Assembly: GCF_016919725.2 (NCBI RefSeq)
Contig: NZ_JAJERH010000005.1
Location: forward strand, 62,001 to 126,000
Length of the DNA: 64,000 bases
From: Virgibacillus sp. AGTR
GTDB taxonomy: Bacteria > Bacillota > Bacilli > Bacillales > Amphibacillaceae
Direction of reading: 5' to 3'
Positions 24,016 to 33,235 of the stretch are shown here, piece after piece. The notes beneath the pieces are model-generated. The model ran no database searches, was not told where the DNA came from, and saw nothing but the letters and a program-made list of their open reading frames with translations. Within the stretch, counting starts at the first letter, position 1, and each line of letters begins with the position of its first letter. Made by a program: the position numbers and the translations under genes.

Positions 24016-24043
24016 AGTTTATGCATGTACAATTGAGATATGA
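24016..24043 (-). promoter_or_regulatory. Candidate sigma-E promoter of the dacB operon
   Basis: On the minus strand a TCATATC -35-like box (24037-24043) is followed, after 13 bp, by CATAAACT (24016-24023). This fits the sigma-E pattern (ATA-type -35; CATA...T -10). B. subtilis dacB is sigma-E dependent. Some 35 bp separate it from the ATG. Confidence 0.5.
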
Positions 24044-24197
24044 TTAAAAGAAACAGTTTCGCGTTAGATATTCTATTATGATTGACTTACATTATTGTTC
24101 TTTACTGGTTTTTAGGATTTATCCCTCATATAACTGGCAGTAAGACCCCTACTTCAAGTAATAAAGGAAAAGCAATATGGGAAAGTGTGGAGTCCAC

Positions 24198-24303
24198 TGC
24201 CAGTAAATGTCCGATTGGTTCAAGGACCTTTAGGTCATACTCTTGTGGTACTAACCATCCGTAGGCGATAAACAAATCCCCCACGGATGGAAGTTTCTCT
24301 TTA
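24198..24303 (+). mobile_element. Decayed TnpB/IS605-type right-end fragment (copy 1)
   Basis: The first 24 bases (24198-24221) are identical to the complement of 60276-60299. The fragment holds a hairpin (CCATCCGT ... ACGGATGG) and ends GGATGGAAGTTTC, as does copy 2. Translation of both copies gives a shared reading frame with TASKCPIGS, in a setting like the C-terminal tail of TnpB-type proteins. No transposase gene remains. The whole 23,981-24,697 interval otherwise holds only a 53-codon ORF, a repeat fragment and a promoter. Confidence 0.5.
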
Positions 24304-24346
24304 TTGAATATGCGATGTGAATTTATAGAGCGTGGGAAGGATTTAC

Positions 24347-24508
24347 ATGAGTGAAGAATTAGATATATATAGAAAAGCAAATGAGACGTCTGTATGCATG
24401 AAAGCTAATGGAAGCATTTCATATCGAACCTTTAGTAATGGAGATCCTTTAACAGTTCAAAAAAAGCCTAACACGTTGAGGCATGGACAAAAGTACTTTA
24501 TTTTTTAA
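24347..24508 (+). CDS. Possible small gene of unknown function (53 aa)
   Basis: ATG with a GGGAAGGA site six bases upstream. The product begins MSEELDIYRKANETSVCMKA and ends RHGQKYFIF. No family is recognised. It stands alone between a transposon remnant and sodF, on the strand opposite its neighbours, so it may be noise or a fragment of a lost gene. Confidence 0.3.
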   Translation: MSEELDIYRKANETSVCMKANGSISYRTFSNGDPLTVQKKPNTLRHGQKYFIF

Positions 24509-24555
24509 TCTGTTTACTTCAAAGAAGTTCTATCATCACTCCATCCAAAATACTT

Positions 24556-24601
24556 CACTTTCCGCGGGCATGGCTTCAACTTCCTCGCACAGCTAAGAAC
24601 G
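24556..24601 (-). repeat. Fragment of repeat family B
   Basis: On the minus strand it reads GCGAGGAAGTTGAAGCCATG then CCCGCGGAAAGTGAAG, matching the right arm (CCCGCGGAAAGCGAAG) of the family B element at 26057-26182. The left arm is absent, so it is a truncated copy. Confidence 0.5.
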
Positions 24602-24697
24602 CCCTCAAATGCATTAACAAAATACCTATGCCAATTGTTCATTAAAGGAACAGCAGTTTATAACCTACTTTTGTAATTTATAGATACTGCACATCAA

Positions 24698-25576
24698 TTA
24701 GAATAAGTTCCACATTAGACTTTTGGCTTTTTTATACCTATTATTTACATTATTCCAATTGACAACATTCCACCAATTCTCGATATATGCTTTTTTGTCG
24801 GTTTTATATTGCAAGTAATAAGCATGTTCCCACATATCTAATACTAATAAGGGGATGATATCAGCAATTTGAAAGAATTGATGTTTTTCAAAGGACTGAA
24901 CCCCTAGCTTTCCGTTCCTCGGGTTCCAATATAGAAGAGCCCAACCATCTCCTTCAACGGAGGTTGCAGTTTTGGTAAACAACGATTTAAATTGCTCCCA
25001 TGTGCCAAAATCGTTGTTCAATTTTTGCGATAATTCACCTTCTGGCTGCTTTGTTGAATTGGGAGTCATATTGAACCAAAAAATGGTATGCAGTTGGTGT
25101 CCTGATCCATGAAAAGCTTGTTCCCTAAGCCAATATTTCATAAATTTAGCATCTGGCTTTTTAATATATAGTTCTTTCTCCGCTTTATTTAATCCATCGA
25201 CATAACCTTGATGATGCTTGTCATGATGTAATCGCATTATTTCTTCACTAATGTAAGGTTCGAGCGCATTGTATGCATATGGCAGAGCCGGAAGTTTCCG
25301 TTGTCCATATGGAATTCCCTTATTTCTATTGTTTATTTGTTTCGAATGTTTGATATCAAACAAAATTCGCTCTCCTTCTGCATTTATTGCTGTTAAGTCA
25401 TGTTGACTGATGAATTGTTCCGATTCCTTTAAGTGAAGAATGGTAGATTGCCAACTTCTTAAGCGTTCCAATATTTGTTCATTTTTGTCTTGCGATAGAG
25501 ATTCATCTAACCCCCGACTTATGTCATTTCCCCAATCCATAAGATCATTTAAATATTGATGTACTGTATTATCCAT
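24698..25576 (-). CDS. sodF: Superoxide dismutase, SodF type with N-terminal extension
   Basis: 292 aa from the ATG at 25576 (AGAGGTGGTTAAT site). An extra helical domain of ~95 residues precedes the Fe/Mn-SOD fold, as in B. subtilis SodF. The SOD part starts LPALPYAYNALEPYISEEIM. Metal ligands are visible: His in LHHDKHHQGYV, His in HQLHTIFW, and Asp and His in LDMWEHAYYLQY. The usual GGGH before the second ligand is GSGH here, which is tolerated. It probably detoxifies superoxide in the cytosol or forespore. It replaces the genes seen here in B. subtilis. Confidence 0.9.
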   Translation of the reverse strand: MDNTVHQYLNDLMDWGNDISRGLDESLSQDKNEQILERLRSWQSTILHLKESEQFISQHDLTAINAEGERILFDIKHSKQINNRNKGIPYGQRKLPALPYAYNALEPYISEEIMRLHHDKHHQGYVDGLNKAEKELYIKKPDAKFMKYWLREQAFHGSGHQLHTIFWFNMTPNSTKQPEGELSQKLNNDFGTWEQFKSLFTKTATSVEGDGWALLYWNPRNGKLGVQSFEKHQFFQIADIIPLLVLDMWEHAYYLQYKTDKKAYIENWWNVVNWNNVNNRYKKAKSLMWNLF

Positions 25577-25606
25577 ATTAACCACCTCTATGTACCATAT
25601 GCCCAT

Positions 25607-26056
25607 TTGCTCTGTCTGTGCATATAGGTAAAGAGGACAGATTACTTATTAGAATGGTTTTTAATCGTTCGACATTCTGCTTCACCGCATAAGAAAAACG
25701 GAGCAAAATTCGCTCAGTCCTTATCACTAAATGCTCAGATTTACGCTTCCTCTAGTAGCTATTATGGAATAATAGCTACTGCTTGCTTGACCACCACTCC
25801 GGCTGCCCACTTCCCTTTCCGTGGGGTTTGTCCTTCAGCTAACTTTTTTAGCAAAACCCGCTCAAAAAAGTGGATCTTCAGGTCAAACATTTCCCACAGG
25901 AGTTGAAGTGGCCGGCCTTCGCTATTATCAGGCTCTACAACGCTAGCATGAAGTAACACAGCTGCTTTTATACTCACGGATAGCGATTTTCACTTTACCC
26001 ATTGTAAAAAAAGTCAACCTATTTACTTATGACAAGAATTGTTGCACCTTCTCATA
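25607..26056. other. Intergenic stretch without a supported gene
   Basis: Part of a ~980-bp gap between sodF and scpB. A 71-codon minus-strand frame (25762-25977, containing RKGKWAAGVVV) has no ribosome binding site and a GC-richer, repeat-like character, so it was not called. Otherwise nothing recognised. The rest of the gap holds repeat families B and A. Confidence 0.4.
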
Positions 26057-26182
26057 GCGGAGACGAATTACGTAGACTCCTGCGGGATTAGCGCGAGCCG
26101 AAAATCCACTTTGCAACGTGTTCTTCTTTGCAAAGTTAGTTGAGGCCCGTGCCCGCGGAAAGCGAAGCAATTCGTCGGAGCA
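26057..26182. repeat. Repeat family B, copy 1 (stem-forming)
   Basis: Bounded by complementary arms: GCGGAGACGAATT at the left and AATTCGTCGGAGC at the right, with inner CTCCTGCGGG facing CCCGCGGAAAG. A related copy is at about 46,970-47,090 and a fragment at 24556-24601. The GC-rich arms contrast with the AT-rich surroundings. Elements of this form are scattered between genes in several Bacillaceae. Confidence 0.7.
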
Positions 26183-26265
26183 TTGCCAATATACATCAAA
26201 CATTTCAAAATAACTACTTGGCTTAACGCAGTCATTGCACTGATTTTATACTTTCTTAACTTAGA

Positions 26266-26466
26266 ACAAAAGCGCTAGCGCCCGATTAGAAACGTAATTA
26301 CTGGAGTGAGCCAATGGAGATAAAGGAAATACGGTGAGCTTGTGAGCCAATGAGGACTTAGATTAGGGCGATTCATGGAGTCGCTACGTTTCTGGGTGCT
26401 GGAGCTGGACACGGCTCAACACGCCCATATTTATCTACATAGGCAATTTTTATAATTTCCTAGACT
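26266..26466. repeat. Repeat family A, copy 1 (~200 bp dispersed element)
   Basis: Starts ACAAAAGCGCTAGCGCCC and contains GAGATAAAGGAAATACGGTG, ATGAGGACTTAGATTAGGGC, GGTGCTGGAGCTGGACACGG and CTCAACACGCCCATATTTAT. The same ordered blocks recur at 37378, 46664 and 60771. The left AGCGCCC..AGAAACGTA and right TACGTTTCTGGGTGCT segments are complementary, giving a long stem. Confidence 0.85.
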
Positions 26467-26590
26467 ACAAAAAAACGCTTGCCGCTTCTTCAAGGAACTT
26501 GCACTTCCAGTTGAAGGTATATTGCAACGCGCTTTTTATTTAAATGAATCAGTACATTCGTTACTTTAAAGCAACATATAGCATATTAAA

Positions 26591-27187
26591 TTAGTCTGTA
26601 TTTCTATTCGATAGGTTTTCGCTGAATCGTTCAAAAAACAAATCCGCCTCCGATTCCAGCTCATCTGACCCTGTATTTTCTGGAAGTGGTGGTAACTCCT
26701 CAAGTGATGTCAAACCAAAATAAGTTAAAAACTCTTTAGAGGTAGCAAATAATATGGGTTTTCCTACGCTATCCTTTCTCCCCACCTCTTCAATTAAAAG
26801 CCGAGAAAGAAGCGTTTGAACTGGTCGATCACTCTTTACTCCTCTAATTTCTTCTATTTCTGTTCTTGTAATTGGCTGCTGATAGGCAATAATTGCAAGA
26901 GTTTCTAACGCGGCTTGAGACATCCTTGTCGTTTGAGGAGTTTCTAACAGCTTTTTATAATAAGGACTATGCTCTGGTTTTGTTGTTAAATGATATACTT
27001 CATGAGCCTGCATGATCATAATGCCCCGATCGGTATTGTCATAGTCATACTTAAGCTCTTCAATTAAGTGTTCGACTGTTGCTTCCGTAATTTCTAATAC
27101 TTTAGACAACTGTTTAATCGTTATTCCTTCATTTCCTGAAGCAAACAACAGACCTTCAACAATTGCCTTTAATTTCGTAATTTCCAC
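26591..27187 (-). CDS. scpB: Segregation and condensation protein B
   Basis: 198-aa kleisin-associated winged-helix protein. Two winged-helix domains are visible: LKAIVEGLLFASGNEGITIK near the N-terminus, and the family signature ALETLAIIAYQQPITRTEIE with IRGVKSDRPVQTLLSRLLI. With ScpA it regulates the SMC ATPase that compacts and segregates the chromosome. It begins 2 nt after scpA, so the two are cotranscribed. Confidence 0.96.
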   Translation of the reverse strand: MEITKLKAIVEGLLFASGNEGITIKQLSKVLEITEATVEHLIEELKYDYDNTDRGIMIMQAHEVYHLTTKPEHSPYYKKLLETPQTTRMSQAALETLAIIAYQQPITRTEIEEIRGVKSDRPVQTLLSRLLIEEVGRKDSVGKPILFATSKEFLTYFGLTSLEELPPLPENTGSDELESEADLFFERFSENLSNRNTD

Positions 27188-27189
27188 CT

Positions 27190-27927
27190 TTATTCCTCCA
27201 TGTTATACACATATAAAGCTTCCAACTGTTCCGTTTGTTCACAATATACTTGATTCTCTTTCATTAATTCTAAAAGAGCAATAAATGTTACAACGATGTG
27301 TGATCGTGATTGATATGTAAATAGATCATCAAATAATATTCCATCCTTTGCTTCATTTACAACACGTAAAACCTCTTCCATTCTTTGCTCAATAGATATT
27401 TCTGCTCGCTTAATTTTTGTATCTAGTGGTTGATTCCATTTCTTTCGCTCTAACATTTTATTCAATGCATTTAACATATCATATACGGAGGTATCACCTT
27501 GAACGACTGCAGGGACTTCCTGTACATAATTATCAAATTCGATAGGTGGCCTTGTGAAAATCTGATTTGCTTCTATTTCCTTCTCCTGTAGCTGGACAGC
27601 TGCTTCCTTATACTTTCTATATTCTATTAATCGCTGCATCAATTCTTCCCGTGGGTCTTCCATATATTCCTCCGATTCTTCCTCTAACTCGGGCTTTGGT
27701 AGTAGCATTTGACTTTTAATCTCAACAAGCGTCGCTGCCATAACTAAATATTCACTTGCAATATTTAATTCAAGGCGTTGCATTGTATGAATATAAGTCA
27801 TATACTGCTCTGTAATTGTTGCAACCGGAATATCATAAATATCAATCTCGTATTGATTAATCAAATGCAGTAATAAATCAAGCGGGCCTTCAAATGTATC
27901 TAATTTAACCTGGTAAGCTTGATTCAA
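27190..27927 (-). CDS. scpA: Segregation and condensation protein A (kleisin)
   Basis: About 245 aa. The N-terminal SMC-binding domain begins YQVKLDTFEGPLDLLLHLIN. A central acidic linker (EEESEEYMEDPREEL) and a C-terminal winged helix (VVTFIALLELMKENQVYCEQ) follow. It bridges the SMC heads in the condensin ring. The TTG at 27927 is favoured because a GGGACGG site precedes it and the length then matches relatives; an ATG at 27945 without a site is also in frame. Confidence 0.94.
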   Translation of the reverse strand: MNQAYQVKLDTFEGPLDLLLHLINQYEIDIYDIPVATITEQYMTYIHTMQRLELNIASEYLVMAATLVEIKSQMLLPKPELEEESEEYMEDPREELMQRLIEYRKYKEAAVQLQEKEIEANQIFTRPPIEFDNYVQEVPAVVQGDTSVYDMLNALNKMLERKKWNQPLDTKIKRAEISIEQRMEEVLRVVNEAKDGILFDDLFTYQSRSHIVVTFIALLELMKENQVYCEQTEQLEALYVYNMEE

Positions 27928-28069
27928 CTTATTCCGTCCCTTCATTCAAAAATTATATCATTAATTATAAACGCCCATACACGAATTGATCTACCGTCAT
28001 ACGTTATTAATGTAAGATAAATGTTATCACAAAACATTTATGCTAAGAAGAAAAAGGAGGTATTTCATC

Positions 28070-28159
28070 ATGAGTGGTGGATATGGATACGGCGGAGGAT
28101 TCGCGTTAATCGTTGTATTGTTCATTTTATTAATTATTGTCGGTGCTGCTTGGCTCTAA
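28070..28159 (+). CDS. YjcZ-type small sporulation protein (29 aa)
   Basis: ATG with an AAAAAGGAGG site eight to nine bases upstream. The product begins MSGGYGYGGGFALIVVLFIL and ends IVGAAWL. A Gly/Tyr-rich head and one hydrophobic segment are the mark of the YjcZ family of spore-associated membrane peptides (SscA-like), usually made late in the mother cell. It is divergent from scpA and shares a bidirectional terminator with ribT. Confidence 0.88.
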   Translation: MSGGYGYGGGFALIVVLFILLIIVGAAWL

Positions 28160-28197
28160 GTAAATAACTTACATGTTAACCAGCACACGAAAATAAA

Positions 28198-28224
28198 AGC
28201 CGGCCCCAATATAGGGCTGGCTTT

Positions 28225-28226
<2 letters not shown>
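28198..28226. terminator. Bidirectional terminator between the YjcZ gene and ribT
   Basis: AGCCGGCCC (28198-28206) faces GGGCTGGCT (28214-28222). A T-run follows on the plus strand and an A-run precedes it (T-run on the minus strand), so it can end both converging transcripts. Confidence 0.85.
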
Positions 28227-28605
<379 letters not shown>

Positions 28606-28776
28606 TCATTAACGTTATAACTTATGAAAACTTTGGGAAGTTAATTATATTCCGCGTAGTTAGACGTTGTAAATTTCTGTAGTATTATTCCATAAGCTAC
28701 AGTTGGAGTTTGTAATTATATTTATGCATGTAAAAACGTATTTGTCAAATTTAGAATTACTATTTATATGTGAATG

Positions 28777-29241
28777 TTATTTGTTAATCCATTTTTTCTT
28801 TCGTACAAGCTGTAACATTTTATACCCATCTGTCTGTTTCCCTTTGTATGCAAAAGGTAACAAATTCATTAAAGCTATCCAACCGTTAAATAACATCGAT
28901 AGATGAATAAAGGGGTTAGGATGGCTCTGATGAATAGCCCAAAGTATAACAGATACACATCCACTCATAACTGGGCCAAACAGCGAAATAAGAATCTTTT
29001 CACGTGGTCGATAACTAGGAGTCCGCTCACTTAATGCGATCCCACCCAAGAAAAATAGTGGAAACAGCGTAATATAAAATTTATTGAAATTAAAGGATAT
29101 TCCTTTTTTGCCTGTCCCAATAGATATATAGATTCGGTCTGCACCAACCAACCATGCAGCTATAGCATGGCCAAATTCATGTATAAATATACTAATTGGA
29201 GCAATTATTGCTAGTAAATAAACAAGCATTATCAATTCCAT
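28777..29241 (-). CDS. M50-family (site-2 protease-like) membrane metalloprotease
   Basis: 154-aa membrane protein. The zinc-binding HEFGH is at residues ~21-25 in the first membrane segment, and NLLPFAYKGKQTDGYKML supplies the third ligand (Asp). Three to four hydrophobic segments make a minimal S2P core without a PDZ domain. The usual NPDG is replaced by GKQTDG, as in several small M50 proteins. Substrate unknown; it stands alone between ribT and ppiB. Confidence 0.85.
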   Translation of the reverse strand: MELIMLVYLLAIIAPISIFIHEFGHAIAAWLVGADRIYISIGTGKKGISFNFNKFYITLFPLFFLGGIALSERTPSYRPREKILISLFGPVMSGCVSVILWAIHQSHPNPFIHLSMLFNGWIALMNLLPFAYKGKQTDGYKMLQLVRKKKWINK

Positions 29242-29268
29242 CTATTCCATCCTTTAGGAAAAACAAAC

Positions 29269-29706
29269 CTATTCGCTGTACACTTTTACTTCCTTCATCA
29301 CATCGCCATTTTGCATTGATTTAGCAAATTCAATACCAGATGTCACTTGTCCAAAAACGGTATGAACCCCGTTAAGATGTGGTTGTGGCTCATGTACAAT
29401 GAAAAATTGACAGCTTCCTGTATCTTTGCCAGCATGAGCCATTGATAGTGATCCTTCTAAATGTTTATGTGGATTACCTTCTGTTTCACACTTAATCGTA
29501 TATCCTGCTGAACCAGTTCCGTTACCATTTGGGCAGCCTCCTTGACTTACGAAACCTGGAATTACACGATGAAATGTTAAACCATTATAAAATCCATCAT
29601 TCACCAATTTTTCAAAGTTAGCAACTGTATTTGGTGCTGCGTCTTCATATAAATCAAATTCAATTTTATTATTATTTTCCATTACAATATATCCTTTTTT
29701 AGCCAT
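29269..29706 (-). CDS. ppiB: Peptidyl-prolyl cis-trans isomerase (cyclophilin)
   Basis: 145 aa from the ATG at 29706 (AAAGGAGACTTAAAC site). Cyclophilin motifs: [13 protein letters not shown] with the catalytic Arg, [19 protein letters not shown], and [12 protein letters not shown]. It is a cytosolic protein-folding enzyme. Same neighbour order (ppiB by lysA/ribT) as B. subtilis. Confidence 0.95.
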   Translation of the reverse strand: MAKKGYIVMENNNKIEFDLYEDAAPNTVANFEKLVNDGFYNGLTFHRVIPGFVSQGGCPNGNGTGSAGYTIKCETEGNPHKHLEGSLSMAHAGKDTGSCQFFIVHEPQPHLNGVHTVFGQVTSGIEFAKSMQNGDVMKEVKVYSE

Positions 29707-29791
29707 GTTTAAGTCTCCTTTTCTATTTTCAACTATCGTACATTTTATCACTTAATTTAACGAAAGAAAAGAATTGTTGTTGACATCAGTA

Positions 29792-31099
29792 CTATTCGTA
29801 ACTTAAATCGTGACTAATAATATCTTGATAGCTCTCACGTTTAACAACTAATTTATCTTGGCTATCCTCTACAAAAACGACAGCTGGTTTAGCAAAACGA
29901 TTATAGTGATTTGCCATCGAATATCCATACGCACCAGTTGAAAAAACAGCGAGAATATCGCCATGATCTACTTTCGGAAGAGGAAGATCCCAAATTAACA
30001 TGTCGCCTGATTCACAACATTTACCAGCGATTGATACTTCGCTGATTGGAGGAGCACTGGCTTTATTTGCTATTACAGCCTCGTATTTAGCTTGGTATAA
30101 CGCTGGCCTTAAGTTATCTGTCATACCGCCATCGACAGATACATAATTTCTAATACCAGGGATATGTTTAATAGCACCTACTGTATATAGTGTTAGTCCT
30201 GCATTTCCAGCAATAGCTCTTCCTGGCTCTAACCATATTTCAGGCATTGGTATTGCTAGCATTTGTACATGTTTTTTGACTTCTGTCACCAGTTCTTTAA
30301 CATAGATATCATAAGAAATTGGCGATTCTTCTGAAGTATAGCGAATTCCATAACCTCCACCTAGATTTAATACTTCAGGTATGAATCCATACGTATTCTT
30401 CCAGTTTTTAAGTTCTTGGAATAATACCTCTGTAGCGATCAAGAAACGATCTGTTTCGAAGATTTGTGATCCTATGTGGCAATGTAATCCTTTAAACTTA
30501 ATAAATTCATGATTCCACAATAATTTAAAGGCTTCTTCAGCTTGGCCGTTATTCAGATTAAAGCCGAATTTTGAATCTTCATTACCAGTCATTATGTATT
30601 GATGCGTCTTCGACTCTATTCCAGGTGTAACACGCATTAAAACATCCATTTGCTTGTTATATTCCTTTAATAATCTTCCAATAAGCTCAATTTCTCGAAA
30701 ATTATCAACCACTATACAACCAATATCGTTTTCAATTGCCATGCGCAGCTCATTCAAACTTTTATTATTTCCATGGAGATGGATTTTTTCAGTTGGAAAT
30801 TCTGCTTGCAGCGCTGTGTACAATTCGCCCTCAGAAACCACATCTAAACACATGTTCTCCTGTTTCATTATTTGTAACATAGCAATACTTGAAAAAGCTT
30901 TACTTGCATAGGCAACTTTAGCTGTAACCTCCATTTTATCAAAGGTCTCGATAAATGCTTTGCAATTGTTACGTATTATATTTACATCATAGACATATAG
31001 TGGTGTGCCATACTTTTGTGCAAGTTCGACAGCATCTGCCCCACCTATAACTAGATGCCCTTTGTCGTTTACCTCAAATGGATGGTTATCAATAATCAT
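29792..31099 (-). CDS. lysA: Diaminopimelate decarboxylase
   Basis: 435-aa PLP enzyme, last step of lysine synthesis (meso-diaminopimelate to lysine). The PLP lysine is in VAYASKAFSS (Lys67), the phosphate-binding loop in NLGGGYG, and the active-site CCESGDML is near residue 350. It has the usual length. It follows spoVAF in the same direction but with a terminator between. No lysine riboswitch is seen in the 210-bp gap upstream. Confidence 0.96.
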   Translation of the reverse strand: MIIDNHPFEVNDKGHLVIGGADAVELAQKYGTPLYVYDVNIIRNNCKAFIETFDKMEVTAKVAYASKAFSSIAMLQIMKQENMCLDVVSEGELYTALQAEFPTEKIHLHGNNKSLNELRMAIENDIGCIVVDNFREIELIGRLLKEYNKQMDVLMRVTPGIESKTHQYIMTGNEDSKFGFNLNNGQAEEAFKLLWNHEFIKFKGLHCHIGSQIFETDRFLIATEVLFQELKNWKNTYGFIPEVLNLGGGYGIRYTSEESPISYDIYVKELVTEVKKHVQMLAIPMPEIWLEPGRAIAGNAGLTLYTVGAIKHIPGIRNYVSVDGGMTDNLRPALYQAKYEAVIANKASAPPISEVSIAGKCCESGDMLIWDLPLPKVDHGDILAVFSTGAYGYSMANHYNRFAKPAVVFVEDSQDKLVVKRESYQDIISHDLSYE

Positions 31100-31240
31100 T
31101 GTGAAAGTCCTCCATAATGGTTTTCTGAATTTATAATTAAAAACTTTATCATAATAAAATATAAATGAAAAGAGGATGGCTCAAAAGTATATTATTCACA
31201 TCATAATTCGAACGATTAAAACTAGTCTCACTATAACTCT

Positions 31241-31285
31241 AAAAGAAAAATAATGGGTGAAATCATTGGTTGATGACTTTACCCA
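31241..31285 (-). terminator. Terminator after spoVAF
   Basis: TGGGTGAAATCAT (31254-31266) faces ATGACTTTACCCA (31273-31285) with two mismatches. On the minus strand a T-rich run follows. It separates spoVAF from lysA. Confidence 0.7.
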
Positions 31286-31309
31286 CTACCATTAGTATGT
31301 TTATTTGTT

Positions 31310-32791
31310 CTATTTTTTTGAGGGTTGACGGTAATTATTTTTCGGGTGGACAATACTAGGTCGACTATTTGTAAACGGCATAGGGATTCGCACAATCGTA
31401 TGTAGCATGGCTTTTGCATTAAATGGCATAAACGGCCATAAATAAGGTGTTTTTAAGGATTTTAAGCTTGCTAATACGATGAGGTGAACCAAGAATAACC
31501 CAATAAACCCATAAAGTCCAAACATGCCGGTAATAATAACAAACAGGATGTTAACAATTTTATTCGAGATACTAAGCTCATAACTTGGTGTTACATAAGA
31601 TCCAATTGCGCTTATAGAGACATAGAGGATTACTTCCGGACTAAACATTCCCACATCAATAGCAATTTGTCCAATCAATACAGCAGCAATCAATCCCATC
31701 GAGGTTGAAAGCGGATTTGGCGTATGGATTGCTGCCATTCGTAAAAATTCAATTCCGACCATCGCCATTACAATTTGAACCGGAATAGATATATTACCGT
31801 CTTCATTTGGCCCGATAAAAGCCAACTCTTTTGGTAATAGCTCCGGCTCCATTACAAATAATAACCATAATGGTAACAAGTACATGGAAGCAAAAACTGC
31901 AAAAAATCGAATCCAACGCACAAACGTTCCGATGGCTGGTGTTTGTCGATATTCTTCAGCATGCTGTAAATGATGAAAAAAAGTCGTTGGTAATATGATC
32001 ACACTGGGCGATGTATCAACCGTAATTAATACATGACCTTCCAGTAGGTGATTAGCTGCTACGTCCGGTCTTTCTGTATAACGAACGAGTGGGTATGGTA
32101 TCCATTTACGATTTATGATAAATTCATCAATTGTTTTATCTGCCATCGAGATACCATCAATTTCAATTGCCTCAATTCGTTCTTTTATAAGATGTATTAA
32201 TCCTTCATCCGCAACATCCTGAATATAACTAAGACATACGTCTGTTTTTGATCGCTCACCCACTTTTAACATTTCATTCCGTAGTCTAGCATCTCGAATC
32301 CTTCTTCTAGTCAAAGCAGTATTTTCAATAATGTTTTCCGTGTATCCATCACGTGAACCACGAACAACACGTTCTGTATCAGGTTCTTCTGGGGTTCTTC
32401 CCGGATAATTCCTAACGTCAACAATAAATGCGTAATCCTCACCATCTACAAACACAACAATGAGTCCTGATAGCATTTGATCCACTGCTTCATCCATTGT
32501 TTTTGCTTGATTCACCTGTTGATGGAGTAAACGATTTTCTATAATCTCTGGTAGCTTTTTGCTATTTGACTCATGATCATTTAAATTCACTAATTCTTTT
32601 ATTAAATCTTGAATGATGATGGAATCACATAAACCAGTTACATAATATATTTGTACCTTTCTTTTCAAAAGTACAATTTCACGAAACCCAAGATCAAACG
32701 ATACACCGATACCAAGTCGTTTTTTTAAATAGTTTTCTGTATCCTTTATTTTTGGAGAGATTGGTATTTTCTTATCTTTATTATTCATCAT
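31310..32791 (-). CDS. spoVAF: Stage V sporulation protein AF
   Basis: 493-aa member of the GerA spore-germination receptor A-subunit family. The N-terminal domain is hydrophilic, and the hallmark RDARLRNEMLKVGERSKTDV with IGTFVRWIRFFAVFASMYLL precedes four to five membrane segments. A basic tail ends the protein. SpoVAF works with the SpoVA channel that moves dipicolinate into and out of the spore core. It follows spoVAB directly here, without AC, AD and AE between. Confidence 0.93.
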   Translation of the reverse strand: MMNNKDKKIPISPKIKDTENYLKKRLGIGVSFDLGFREIVLLKRKVQIYYVTGLCDSIIIQDLIKELVNLNDHESNSKKLPEIIENRLLHQQVNQAKTMDEAVDQMLSGLIVVFVDGEDYAFIVDVRNYPGRTPEEPDTERVVRGSRDGYTENIIENTALTRRRIRDARLRNEMLKVGERSKTDVCLSYIQDVADEGLIHLIKERIEAIEIDGISMADKTIDEFIINRKWIPYPLVRYTERPDVAANHLLEGHVLITVDTSPSVIILPTTFFHHLQHAEEYRQTPAIGTFVRWIRFFAVFASMYLLPLWLLFVMEPELLPKELAFIGPNEDGNISIPVQIVMAMVGIEFLRMAAIHTPNPLSTSMGLIAAVLIGQIAIDVGMFSPEVILYVSISAIGSYVTPSYELSISNKIVNILFVIITGMFGLYGFIGLFLVHLIVLASLKSLKTPYLWPFMPFNAKAMLHTIVRIPMPFTNSRPSIVHPKNNYRQPSKK

Positions 32792-32806
32792 GTATCGCCT
32801 CGATTC

Positions 32807-33235
32807 TTATTGTTTTACAAAATAAACCCATTGAAATATCGATCCAGCTATTTTACCAAACACAATTGCCATTAATAGCCACATTGTGTGCTTTTCAATA
32901 CCTATTCGTTTATATAGTATTGGGAATACATTTAAAACCTCGGTTAATGCTGCAGCAAGCATTCCGTTAAATATTCCTTGTAATATACCCCAGATCATAA
33001 TAAATACAAAGGAGTAATTCCAGGTAATATTAGTGAATGACAAAAACGTACCAAAAAGTGACCCAAGCAAAATACATGCCGCATAAATATTAAGAAATGG
33101 TTCTGTTTTACTCAGTTGAATAAGCCGAGGAACAATACCTAAGACAGTAATAAATGCTACATAACCACCCCCAACAGCAAGACCACCAGCAAAGCCAATA
33201 ATTAATTCGATGAGGCTATTTAGGAGGGGGGGCAT
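32807..33235 (-). CDS. spoVAB: Stage V sporulation protein AB
   Basis: 142-aa membrane protein with four segments. Its GGLAVGGGYVAFITVLGIVP, AALTEVLNVFPILYKRIGI and FGKIAGSIFQWVYF match SpoVAB. The start overlaps the end of spoVAA by 20 nt. It is part of the spore dipicolinate uptake system in the forespore inner membrane. Confidence 0.92.
   Translation of the reverse strand: MPPLLNSLIELIIGFAGGLAVGGGYVAFITVLGIVPRLIQLSKTEPFLNIYAACILLGSLFGTFLSFTNITWNYSFVFIMIWGILQGIFNGMLAAALTEVLNVFPILYKRIGIEKHTMWLLMAIVFGKIAGSIFQWVYFVKQ

Noticed and set aside
24126-24380. Minus-strand 84-codon frame in the dacB-sodF gap
   Set aside because: It overlaps the IS-end fragment in antisense and has no start signal.
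25762-25977. 71-codon minus-strand frame between sodF and scpB
   Set aside because: No ribosome binding site, GC-rich repeat-like composition, and a tail (RKGKWAAGVVV) of the sort produced by intergenic repeats.
31100-31309. Possible lysine riboswitch before lysA
   Set aside because: None of the conserved lysine-riboswitch core strings were seen; the gap holds the spoVAF terminator instead.
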